From positions 1 to 10,022 of the forward strand of contig JAGLFE010000150.1 in the NCBI GenBank assembly GCA_023144675.1: a DNA stretch of 10,022 nucleotides, given 5' to 3'. The DNA comes from Thiomargarita sp. Lineage in GTDB: Bacteria > Pseudomonadota > Gammaproteobacteria > Beggiatoales > Beggiatoaceae. The notes beneath the pieces were generated by a model, which did no database searches, was not told the origin of the DNA, and saw only the letters and a list, made by a program, of their open reading frames with translations. The position numbers and the translations under genes were made by a program. Of the stretch, positions 1 through 6,175 are shown piece after piece; positions within the stretch are counted from its first letter, which is position 1; every line of letters starts with the position of its first letter.

Positions 1-25
1 TTAATTTGCATTTAAAGTTTAATTG

Positions 26-107
26 GTAGATAGTTACATATAATTAATAAACGCTCCAATTCTTAACTTAGTAGATAGTTATACATAAATAACAAAATTA
101 TACATAA
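26..107. repeat. short AT-rich direct repeats downstream of the S24 gene
   Basis: GTAGATAGTT occurs at 26-35 and again at 71-80, each followed by an ACATA-containing tail. TTATACATAA occurs at 79-88 and 98-107, the second copy overlapping the end of the S24 coding sequence. The copies lie downstream of the minus-strand S24 gene. No hairpin followed by a T-run is visible on the minus strand, so this is not a convincing terminator. The function is unknown, and low sequence complexity could explain part of it. Confidence 0.4.
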
Positions 108-409
108 TGTTTATGTTCTTTACGGCGAGTACCAGACCTTTGAGTTATCACACCTTTAACCGCTTCCAAACCTGGAATTTTTAAAGTGGGATATTTATCA
201 TTCAATGATTTTAAGAAGTATTTTCCATTATCATCAATAACAAGTTGTCTAAAAATATATTCATCATCATAAACAGCAAATACATAAGAACCATTTTTAA
301 CTATTCCATTTGGCTCAATTATGATAATATGCCCTTCTTTAAATTCAGGAATCATACTATCGCCTAATACTCTAAGTGCAAACGGTTCACTTTCCGCACA
401 TGAATCCAT
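98..409 (-). CDS. S24/LexA-like protein lacking a DNA-binding domain, probably not self-cleaving
   Basis: A 103-residue protein consisting almost only of the S24 (LexA/UmuD/phage repressor C-terminal) fold. The nucleophile motif LGDSM is at residues 15-19 (Ser18), followed by P-E-F-K-E-G at 21-26, as in the family. In LexA the general-base Lys sits in a V-K-R-L context after a D-E pair. Here D-E at 49-50 is followed by Y-I-F-R-Q-L, which places Arg54 at the Lys position. A helix-turn-helix region and the LexA Ala-Gly cleavage linker are both absent. The basic tail (R-S-G-T-R-R-K-E-H-K-H-Y-V) may bind nucleic acid or a partner, which is inference. The start is supported by AGGAAT 6 bases upstream on the minus strand (416-421). 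It lies 28 bp after fxsA and is probably cotranscribed with it. The fold is fairly sure; the function is unknown. Confidence 0.8.
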   Translation of the reverse strand: MDSCAESEPFALRVLGDSMIPEFKEGHIIIIEPNGIVKNGSYVFAVYDDEYIFRQLVIDDNGKYFLKSLNDKYPTLKIPGLEAVKGVITQRSGTRRKEHKHYV

Positions 410-415
410 ATTTTA

Positions 416-421
416 ATTCCT
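416..421 (-). promoter_or_regulatory. ribosome binding site of the S24 gene
   Basis: AGGAAT on the minus strand stands 6 bases before the ATG at 409-407. It lies in the 28-bp gap after fxsA and supports this start rather than an upstream extension. Confidence 0.6.
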
Positions 422-437
422 ATTGTTTAAATTTAAA

Positions 438-896
438 TTAATCATCATGCTTATATTCACCTTCTATAGTAATATTAGAATGTGGTTTTTTATTATGATT
501 TTTTGTATGAGTATAACTATTAGCAGCATAAGATTGTAATAAAAAACGATTAATAACCCATTTTACAATATTTCTACGAATAATAGGAATTAAGCAAGCA
601 AACCCTATGGCATCAGTAAAAAATCCTGGAGTTAATAATAAAGCACCACCCAATAAAATTAAAACGCCTTCTAATAAGGCAATAGCTGGCATTTGAGTTT
701 GATGAAATGTATTTTGCAATTTTTTTAATGTGGCTAAACCTTGACTACGTAATAAGTAAGTACCTAAAACTGCAGTAAAAATAACTAATGCAACTGTAGG
801 TAATACTCCAATAGCACTTCCGACCGTCATTAATAGATAAATTTCAAAAATGGGGACAATAATAAATAAAATTAATAAGATATGAAAAAGGTTCAT
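438..896 (-). CDS. fxsA: FxsA family inner-membrane protein
   Basis: A 152-residue membrane protein of the FxsA family, named for suppression of F-plasmid exclusion of phage T7 in E. coli when overproduced; its cellular role is otherwise poorly known. Hydrophobic segments lie at about residues 5-22, 28-47, 73-90 and 92-106. Family signatures are visible: P-I-F-E-I-Y at 15-20, V-G-S-A-I-G at 25-30, the T-x-x-L-G-x-x-L-L-R-S-Q-G stretch at 41-53, L-L-T-P-G-F-F-T-D at 87-95, and a C-terminal I-E-G-E-Y near 144-148. The C-terminus is hydrophilic and presumably cytoplasmic. Length is normal for the family. In many gammaproteobacteria fxsA sits near groES-groEL; here it is followed by an S24-like gene instead. 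No clear Shine-Dalgarno precedes the ATG, but the hydrophobic N-terminus fits this start. Confidence 0.92.
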   Translation of the reverse strand: MNLFHILLILFIIVPIFEIYLLMTVGSAIGVLPTVALVIFTAVLGTYLLRSQGLATLKKLQNTFHQTQMPAIALLEGVLILLGGALLLTPGFFTDAIGFACLIPIIRRNIVKWVINRFLLQSYAANSYTHTKNHNKKPHSNITIEGEYKHDD

Positions 897-1057
897 AATT
901 TTTTAGCGAAATTTAATGGTTTTAATATTTTTTCCAGCTTATAAATTATTGTGAACAACTAAATTGTTAATTGCTAATTATTTTTTGTATTTCATTTAAC
1001 TATTCACTAAGTATTAAGCTGAAAAAATATTCCAAACTATTGAGTTATAAAGTTCAA

Positions 1058-1086
1058 ATTATATAGATTTTCAACAAATAATACAA
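1058..1086 (-). promoter_or_regulatory. candidate sigma-70 promoter for fxsA and the S24 gene
   Basis: On the minus strand TTGTAT (1086-1081) and a perfect TATAAT (1063-1058) are separated by 17 bp. Transcription would run toward fxsA with a leader of about 150 bases. In DNA this AT-rich a -10 match alone is weak evidence; the correct spacing and a good -35 raise it somewhat. Confidence 0.45.
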
Positions 1087-1152
1087 TATTATATAATATT
1101 TGGCGCAAATCAGAATATTATTTTATCGTTTGCCTTTAGTAAAACCAATATA

Positions 1153-1198
1153 ATTTGATTAAATAAAAGTTGTAGATTTGATTAAAGAAGAGTATTTA
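1153..1198. repeat. imperfect 23-bp tandem repeat, two copies
   Basis: ATTTGATTAAA is found at 1153-1163 and again at 1176-1186. The bases that follow are also similar, so that about 17 of 23 positions agree between the two units. It lies just downstream of the minus-strand membrane/TPR gene. Function unknown; it may be a simple slippage duplication. Confidence 0.5.
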
Positions 1199-1213
1199 GA
1201 CAATTTTTTATAA

Positions 1214-2038
1214 TTATTTTACATATTCCCATTTTTTTGTTTCGCCAGTTAGCTCATAAATCAATTTAGAACGTTTATACGCTTGTTTTCTATAAAGTTG
1301 TATTTGAGATAAAACATGCCTACTTTGTTTTAATGCTTTAATTAGTTTATTAAAATAGATTCCATCAAAATCATCAGTTTTTTTATAAATAGAAAATGCT
1401 TTGTCCCAAAACTTGGATGCCTTACGATATTCACGATTTTTATATGAAAAAAGTGCCATATTATCAAATAATAAAGCACGATCTAAATCAAACCTAGTGT
1501 TATTAAGAATATTTGGTTGTTGATAAATTAAATATGCTTTATTAAATTGTTTCATTGTTGGTTTAATACAACCATATTTATATATTTTTATAGCTAACTT
1601 TTCATATTTTTTTGCCATTTTTACTTCTTTAATTTGTTGTTTTGTTAAATATATTTTATAAAAAATCCCGATAGAAAAAAATGCAATCACAAATATTTCT
1701 TCTAAAATAATTTCGCTGGGAGATAAAAATATTAATGTTCCAACGCATGATAAAATTAGAAAAATTTCTCTTAAAGCAATTAATTCCTTATCCTTAAAAC
1801 AATAAGCCTCTATTTGACCTGAAATCCAAGTTAAAAGTTGTTTAAGAGCAAGCATGCGTAATATTTCTATAAAGCATATTATAGGGTTTTTAATTAATAA
1901 AGGAATTTTCCATATAAAATTTAAAAATGCTATTGGATGAAAAACAATGAATCTAGCTATAATATAAGTAGCAACAACCACAAATGAAAAACCAAGTAGT
2001 AAAAAATAAGTAATACTAGAAAATAATTGATAACTCAT
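1214..2038 (-). CDS. inner-membrane protein with TPR-like C-terminal region, unknown function
   Basis: I do not recognise this 274-residue protein. Numbering from the chosen start, a long hydrophobic segment lies at about 9-33, an amphipathic and partly hydrophobic stretch at 35-75, and two further membrane segments at about 91-107 and 112-130. The remaining half is soluble, basic and helical. Residues about 186-220 (A-L-L-F-D-N-M-A-L-F-S-Y then Y-R-K-A-S-K-F-W-D-K-A) fit a tetratricopeptide unit, and flanking helices may be degenerate units, so protein binding is the likely role of this part (inference). The reading frame continues 15 codons upstream to position 2083, but AGGAG stands 8 bases before the internal ATG at 2038, so I place the start there. 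It is a single minus-strand gene, divergent from dacA. It has many AAA, ATT and TTA codons, somewhat more extreme than nuo or murB, which fits weak constraint or recent acquisition. Confidence 0.75.
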   Translation of the reverse strand: MSYQLFSSITYFLLLGFSFVVVATYIIARFIVFHPIAFLNFIWKIPLLIKNPIICFIEILRMLALKQLLTWISGQIEAYCFKDKELIALREIFLILSCVGTLIFLSPSEIILEEIFVIAFFSIGIFYKIYLTKQQIKEVKMAKKYEKLAIKIYKYGCIKPTMKQFNKAYLIYQQPNILNNTRFDLDRALLFDNMALFSYKNREYRKASKFWDKAFSIYKKTDDFDGIYFNKLIKALKQSRHVLSQIQLYRKQAYKRSKLIYELTGETKKWEYVK

Positions 2039-2046
2039 AGTTATTT

Positions 2047-2051
2047 CTCCT
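2047..2051 (-). promoter_or_regulatory. Shine-Dalgarno AGGAG that sets the start of the membrane/TPR gene
   Basis: AGGAG on the minus strand lies 8 bases upstream of the ATG at 2038-2036. It is one of the best ribosome binding sites in the window. It falls inside the longer open frame starting at 2083, which argues against that longer start. Confidence 0.8.
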
Positions 2052-2220
2052 ATTAAAAATATAAATAGTATTTCATAAAACATGCCAAATTATACATAAT
2101 TGATTTTTAAAGAAATTTACTATAAATTAACTAATTTTAAATTTAACCACTGTTGCTGTTCAACATTTTTTAAGTTCTAATTAGTATATTTTGTTGATTT
2201 TAAAAGGATAATACAACTGC

Positions 2221-2258
2221 TGGTTTCAGCAATAATTGTTGATTTCAGCAATTACTTG
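2221..2258. repeat. 19-bp imperfect tandem repeat upstream of the dacA promoter
   Basis: TTTCAGCAAT occurs at 2224-2233 and 2243-2252. Extending both gives two 19-bp units (2221-2239 and 2240-2258) that agree at about 14 positions. The second unit runs into the -35 hexamer of the dacA promoter. TTGTTGATTT is also repeated at 2191-2200 and 2236-2245. Direct repeats with near two-helical-turn spacing just upstream of a -35 could bind an activator, but this is inference. Confidence 0.5.
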
Positions 2259-2284
2259 ATTGCTTTAAATTTACCCTGTATAAT
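2256..2284 (+). promoter_or_regulatory. sigma-70 type promoter of dacA
   Basis: TTGATT (2256-2261) and a perfect TATAAT (2279-2284) are separated by 17 bp. The -10 box ends 40 bases before the dacA ATG, so the leader would be short. This is the best promoter match in the window. It probably drives dacA and, by read-through, the genes after it. Confidence 0.75.
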
Positions 2285-2324
2285 TATTAATATAAAAATT
2301 TAATTTATTTAAAATCCAAAAATT

Positions 2325-3467
2325 ATGAAGATATTTAATTTATTATTACTCATTATTATTACTCTATATTCAACTTTTAGTTCTGCAACGCTATTAGTTC
2401 CTACCCCGCCATTAATATCGGCTAAAAATTATATTTTACAGGATTTTAAAACTGGTAAAATATTAATGGAAAAAAATATAGATGAAGTTATTGAACCAGC
2501 TAGTTTAACCAAATTAATGACCGCTTACATTGTTTTTCAGAAACTGAAAATTGGCGATATAAAATTAGATGCTTTGGTTTATATTAGTGAAAATGCGCAA
2601 TATTCTAGTGAAAACACCTCCCGTATGTTTCTTGAAGCTCATACTAAAGTTTCAGTAGAACTGTTGCTTAAAGGAATGATTATTCAATCGGGTAATGATG
2701 CCAGTATTGCTTTAGCTGAATTTATTGGTGGCAGCGAGACAACCTTTGCCAGCTTAATGAATGAGCAAGCTAAACAATTTAATTTAAAAAATACCCATTA
2801 TATGAATAGCACTGGTTTACCTGCTAAAGGGCATTATAGTAGTACTCGTGATATTGCTCGCATTGCTTACTTTTTAATTCGGCAATTTCCAGAATATTAT
2901 CGGTGGTATTCACAAGATAAAATGACTTACAATAATATTACTCAAGAAAACCGAAATACATTATTACAGCACGATCCAAGCGTAGATGGAATTAAAACTG
3001 GTTATACTGATGATGCTGGCTATTGTTTAGCCGTATCCGCCAAACGAAGTAATATGCGTTTAATTTCCATTATTATGGGAACTGCAAGTAATAAATTACG
3101 TATTTCAGGCACCCAAAAAATGTTAAATTATGGATTTAGCTTTTTTGATACCTATTTTTTGTATGAAGCAACTAAAGCACTTGATATAGAAAAAATATGG
3201 TATGGACAAAGCACTCAATTATCGCTCGGATTAGAAAATAATTTATATATTACCATCGCTAAAAAACAATATAATTACCTACAAGCTACTGCTTATATCG
3301 ACAAACATATTATGGCTCCTGTAAATGCTGGACAAAAATATGGTACATTAAAACTGTTTATGGGCAACCAATTAATTTTAGAACGTTCCTTAATTGCTCT
3401 TAATTCCATAGAGGAAGCTTCTTTATGGAAACGCTTGATGGATTATTTCTCATTATTTTTTCATTGA
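2325..3467 (+). CDS. dacA: D-alanyl-D-alanine carboxypeptidase (PBP5/6 family)
   Basis: A periplasmic penicillin-binding protein that removes the terminal D-Ala from peptidoglycan pentapeptides. A signal peptide covers residues 1-21 with a likely cut after S-S-A. All three active-site motifs are present: S-x-x-K at Ser60-Lys63 (A-S-L-T-K), S-G-N at 122-124, and K-T-G at 224-226 in D-G-I-K-T-G-Y-T. The C-terminal beta domain of PBP5 follows from about residue 280. The last 15 residues (S-L-W-K-R-L-M-D-Y-F-S-L-F-F-H) look like the amphipathic helix that anchors these enzymes to the outer face of the inner membrane. At 380 residues the length is typical. No clear Shine-Dalgarno precedes the ATG, but the signal peptide fits this start. 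Downstream are the aminotransferase and ybeD, a common gammaproteobacterial order. Confidence 0.95.
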   Translation: MKIFNLLLLIIITLYSTFSSATLLVPTPPLISAKNYILQDFKTGKILMEKNIDEVIEPASLTKLMTAYIVFQKLKIGDIKLDALVYISENAQYSSENTSRMFLEAHTKVSVELLLKGMIIQSGNDASIALAEFIGGSETTFASLMNEQAKQFNLKNTHYMNSTGLPAKGHYSSTRDIARIAYFLIRQFPEYYRWYSQDKMTYNNITQENRNTLLQHDPSVDGIKTGYTDDAGYCLAVSAKRSNMRLISIIMGTASNKLRISGTQKMLNYGFSFFDTYFLYEATKALDIEKIWYGQSTQLSLGLENNLYITIAKKQYNYLQATAYIDKHIMAPVNAGQKYGTLKLFMGNQLILERSLIALNSIEEASLWKRLMDYFSLFFH

Positions 3468-3493
3468 TGGAATAAAAATATTTATCAATAAAT

Positions 3494-3512
3494 AATAGCA
3501 CCTGGTGTTATT
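3494..3512. repeat. inverted repeat between dacA and the aminotransferase gene
   Basis: AATAGCACC-T-GGTGTTATT is an almost perfect palindrome with one G-T pair. As RNA it could form an 8-bp stem with a CTG loop. No T-run follows, so it is a poor Rho-independent terminator. It may be an operator, an mRNA stabilising hairpin or a weak attenuator. Confidence 0.5.
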
Positions 3513-3558
3513 GAATATAAAAATACTATATATCGCCTAGAAAATTAAATAAAAAATT

Positions 3559-4398
3559 ATGATTGTTTATCTTAATGGTGAATTTTTACCTCTTGAAGAA
3601 GCACGCATACCTGTATTAGACCGAGGATTTATTTTCGGTGATGGTGTATATGAAGTAATTCCAGTTTACGATGGTCATCTTTTTAGACTGGAAGCACATT
3701 TACAACGTTTAGAAAATAGCTTAAATAGCATTAAATTAACAAACCCGTTTACGCAACAACAGTTGACTGATATTTTAGAAAACTTAGTTACCAAAAATAA
3801 TGCGGGTGATCAATCTCTGTATTTGCAAATAACTAGGGGCGTATCCAAACGGGAACATAATTTTCCAGCAGGAATAGAACCCACCGTTTTTATTATGAGT
3901 AACCCTATTGAAACTCAAAAACCATCCACTGGGGTTAAAGCCATTACTCATAATGATATACGCTGGCAATATTGCAATATCAAAGCAATTTCATTATTAC
4001 CAAATGTATTATTACGTAATGATGCTATTGATGCGGGCGCGAGTGAAAATATTTTGATTCGTGATGGTTATGTCATGGAAGGAGCAGCCAGTAACGTATT
4101 TATTGTGGTTGACGAAGTAGCGATTACGCCTCCTAAAAGTCAATTTATTTTACCAGGTATTACTCGTGATTTAATTCTAGAAGCAATGAGAGAGGCTAAC
4201 TTACCTTGTCGAGAAGCCAATATACCACAAACGCAATTGCACTATGCTCAAGAAATTTGGGTAACCAGTTCTACGCGGGAAATTTTACCAGTTACCACGC
4301 TTGATGAAAAAATAGTCGGAACTGGTGAACCTGGTCCAATATGGCTAAAAGTATGGAAAATTTACCAAAATTATAAACAAAAGTTGCGGGAAAATTAA
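3559..4398 (+). CDS. dat: PLP-dependent class IV aminotransferase, D-amino-acid aminotransferase type
   Basis: A 279-residue fold-type IV PLP enzyme, the family of D-amino-acid aminotransferase, branched-chain aminotransferase (IlvE) and aminodeoxychorismate lyase (PabC). Visible hallmarks are an N-terminal D-R-G-F-x-F-G-D-G-V-Y-E at 21-32, the catalytic Lys142 in C-N-I-K-A-I-S-L-L-P-N, the cofactor-contacting Glu174 in M-E-G-A-A-S-N, and P-G-I-T-R near 200. D-amino-acid aminotransferase interconverts D-Ala and D-Glu with their 2-oxo acids. The length and the position after dacA match the gene usually called dat in gammaproteobacteria. A role in supplying D-amino acids for the wall is suggested by context, not proven: the sequence alone does not separate D-amino-acid from branched-chain specificity. 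ybeD starts 2 bp after its stop, so the two are cotranscribed. Confidence 0.88.
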   Translation: MIVYLNGEFLPLEEARIPVLDRGFIFGDGVYEVIPVYDGHLFRLEAHLQRLENSLNSIKLTNPFTQQQLTDILENLVTKNNAGDQSLYLQITRGVSKREHNFPAGIEPTVFIMSNPIETQKPSTGVKAITHNDIRWQYCNIKAISLLPNVLLRNDAIDAGASENILIRDGYVMEGAASNVFIVVDEVAITPPKSQFILPGITRDLILEAMREANLPCREANIPQTQLHYAQEIWVTSSTREILPVTTLDEKIVGTGEPGPIWLKVWKIYQNYKQKLREN

Positions 4399-4400
4399 CC

Positions 4401-4661
4401 ATGAATGAAGAACTATTGCAATTTCCTTGCGCATTTTCTATCAAAGTTATGGGAATAGCAACTGATAATTTTGCACAAGCCATGTTTAAAGTGGTGAAAC
4501 TTTATTCTGATGATTTAAAGCAAGAGGATATTAGTTTGAAAACTAGTCGTAATGGTAAATATCTATCTTTAAGCATTAATATTATTGCGCAAAGTCGTAG
4601 CCAATTAGACGCTTTGTACACGGCATTGAGCCAACACCAAGATGTAACCATGGTTTTATAA
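4401..4661 (+). CDS. ybeD: YbeD family protein (DUF493)
   Basis: A small 86-residue protein matching the E. coli YbeD family in length and pattern. It has an N-terminal L-L-x-F-P-C-x-F-x-x-K-V-M-G, a central S-x-x-G-x-Y-x-S-x-S-I-x-I block at about 49-60 (here S-R-N-G-K-Y-L-S-L-S-I-N-I), and an ending of M-V-L. YbeD has an alpha-beta fold resembling ACT-like regulatory domains and is thought to be regulatory, but its ligand is not established. It follows dat by 2 bp. In many relatives ybeD is followed by lipB and lipA for lipoate synthesis; here an unrelated secreted protein follows. Confidence 0.9.
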   Translation: MNEELLQFPCAFSIKVMGIATDNFAQAMFKVVKLYSDDLKQEDISLKTSRNGKYLSLSINIIAQSRSQLDALYTALSQHQDVTMVL

Positions 4662-4688
4662 CCCTTTAACTCATGAGCTAATTTCAAT

Positions 4689-5246
4689 ATGAAAAATAAA
4701 TGGTCTATATTATTAACATTATTTACTGGAATGATTGGAGCAACAGCGGCAGCCGAATATGTGATTACTGTCGATTCATTAACCGTGTTAAAAGCAGATG
4801 AATTTACTATGGGAAAAGAATTTACTCCCGATGGTAAAAATTATGACGCTAAAACTGGCAAAAAGTACAATATTATACGTAAATGTCAAAGTCAATTTTC
4901 AGTAAATATAACGGATGAAGCTAAAAATGTTTTACTGGAAAAATTGTTATTGTGTAATGGAGAAAAAATTAGTAATGAGCAAGCAGTGGTGCTTGTTATT
5001 ACCGAAACTATTCGTTCTAAATCCAATATTTTTGTTAAAATTGCTGAAATTGATGAACAAAAGAATGACATACTACGTTTTAAATCAAAATATTGTGTGG
5101 AAAAAACCGCAGTTTACAGAGAATGTGAAGTCAATTTAGCACCAATTGAAGCGGAATTTAGTCTCAATTTCACTGGCTTTGAGAATGTAGAAGTGGAGGA
5201 AGATGTTTACTATCCGATTGAAGTAGAATTGAATTTACGTAAGTGA
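4689..5246 (+). CDS. secreted protein with four cysteines, unknown function
   Basis: I do not recognise this 185-residue protein. The N-terminus is a clear signal peptide: Lys2 and Lys4, then a hydrophobic run at 6-17, and A-T-A-A-A at 18-22 with cleavage probably near residue 21-22. There is no lipobox Cys. The mature part has four cysteines (66, 89, 136, 146), an even number that allows two disulfides in the periplasm. It is rich in predicted beta strands and charged residues; the C-terminal part is acidic (V-E-V-E-E-D-V) and ends in strand-like I-E-V-E-L-N-L. It lies 27 bp after ybeD and 15 bp before murB on the same strand, so it is probably in their transcript. No strong ribosome binding site precedes the ATG. 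Location in the periplasm or on the outer membrane is inferred. Confidence 0.75.
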   Translation: MKNKWSILLTLFTGMIGATAAAEYVITVDSLTVLKADEFTMGKEFTPDGKNYDAKTGKKYNIIRKCQSQFSVNITDEAKNVLLEKLLLCNGEKISNEQAVVLVITETIRSKSNIFVKIAEIDEQKNDILRFKSKYCVEKTAVYRECEVNLAPIEAEFSLNFTGFENVEVEEDVYYPIEVELNLRK

Positions 5247-5261
5247 GTTTTGGGATAAATT

Positions 5262-6161
5262 ATGAGCAAAATACCTTTTAATTGCAATAACTTATCTGGA
5301 AAATTGCGTCAGAATGAGCCGATGTCAAAACATACAACTTGGCGGGTGGGTGGAGCTGCTGAATGGTTTTATGAACCAAGCAATGTAAAGGATTTATCTC
5401 ATTTTTTACAACAATTGCCTACGAATATGCCTATTTTTTGGCTAGGTTTGGGTAGTAATTTGTTAGTACGTGATGGTGGAATAAAAGGCGTTGTTATTCT
5501 AACCGCTGGTTTATTAAATAATATTAGGTTGTTGGATAATCATCAATTATATGTGGAAGCTGGTGTAAGTAGTGCTAAAGTTGCACGATTTGCGGTTAGG
5601 GAGCAATTAGCTGGTTGTGAATTTTTAGCTGGGATTCCAGGTACATTTGGGGGAGCATTAGCTATGAACGCTGGTGCATGGGGACAAACTACTTGGGAAT
5701 TAGTTAAAGAAGTTGCAACTTTAGATAATCAAGGTAATTTTCACAAACGTTCGGAAATGGATTATGCAATTAGTTATCGTTCGGTTAAAGGTGCTAAAAA
5801 TGAATGGTTCACTGCCGCCACGTTACAATTAACAGCTAATAATACCCAACAAAAAACTCGGCAAATTCGTGATTTATTAAAGCAACGCAATGAAAGTCAG
5901 CCAATTGGTTTAGCTAATGCAGGTTCTGTTTTCCGTAATCCAGTTGGAGATTATGCTGCTCGTTTGATTGAAAAAGCGGGTTGGAAAGGGCATTGCGTTG
6001 GAGAAGCTTGTGTTTCTGAAAAACATGCTAATTTTATTATTAATCATGGTGGGGCAAAAGCGGTGGAGATTGAAGATTTAATTCAACAAATTACCGTTTC
6101 CATTATGAAAAATTATGGCATTCAACTGATTCCTGAAGTACATATTGTTGGAGAATACTAA
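5262..6161 (+). CDS. murB: UDP-N-acetylenolpyruvoylglucosamine reductase
   Basis: Cytoplasmic FAD enzyme that uses NADPH to reduce UDP-GlcNAc-enolpyruvate to UDP-MurNAc, the second committed step of peptidoglycan synthesis. The FAD-binding part shows G-G-A-A-E at 30-34, G-L-G-S-N-L-L-V-R-D-G-G at 62-73 and A-G-I-P-G-T-F-G-G-A at 123-132, with M-N-A-G-A at 135-139. Catalytic residues can be placed at Arg173 (S-Y-R), Ser222 (G-S-V-F-R-N-P) and Glu292 (I-P-E-V). At 299 residues it is the shorter type II enzyme rather than the roughly 340-residue E. coli type I. GGGA lies a few bases upstream of the start. In many bacteria with this type murB sits in the dcw cluster beside murC and ddl; here neither is present and it closes a dacA-led run. 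The next gene is 706 bp away. Confidence 0.96.
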   Translation: MSKIPFNCNNLSGKLRQNEPMSKHTTWRVGGAAEWFYEPSNVKDLSHFLQQLPTNMPIFWLGLGSNLLVRDGGIKGVVILTAGLLNNIRLLDNHQLYVEAGVSSAKVARFAVREQLAGCEFLAGIPGTFGGALAMNAGAWGQTTWELVKEVATLDNQGNFHKRSEMDYAISYRSVKGAKNEWFTAATLQLTANNTQQKTRQIRDLLKQRNESQPIGLANAGSVFRNPVGDYAARLIEKAGWKGHCVGEACVSEKHANFIINHGGAKAVEIEDLIQQITVSIMKNYGIQLIPEVHIVGEY

Positions 6162-6175
6162 AATAAATGTGGATT

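Larger units (their letters stand above)
897..1213. other. 317-bp AT-rich intergenic region
   Basis: This spacer lies between fxsA and the minus-strand membrane/TPR gene. It contains a candidate fxsA promoter (1058-1086) and an imperfect tandem repeat (1153-1198). I see no RNA gene and no hairpin plus T-run that would make a terminator. A stretch near 1051-1155 stays open on the plus strand, but it has no start codon and no recognisable homology. Confidence 0.6.

Noticed and set aside
1051..1155. A stretch open on the plus strand that could be a gene fragment
   Set aside because: It has no start codon or ribosome binding site and matches nothing I recognise; a run of about 35 codons without a stop is easily obtained by chance.
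95..2100. Identical 14-base AAATTATACATAAT at 95-108 and 2087-2100, which might be flanking repeats of a mobile segment carrying fxsA, the S24 gene and the membrane/TPR gene
   Set aside because: The sequence is low in complexity, one copy is inside the S24 coding end, and no integrase or transposase lies between; chance plus promoter-like composition explains it.
4915..5139. Plus-strand open frame inside the four-cysteine protein gene
   Set aside because: It overlaps in another frame a gene with a clear signal peptide and good operon spacing; no start signal is seen.
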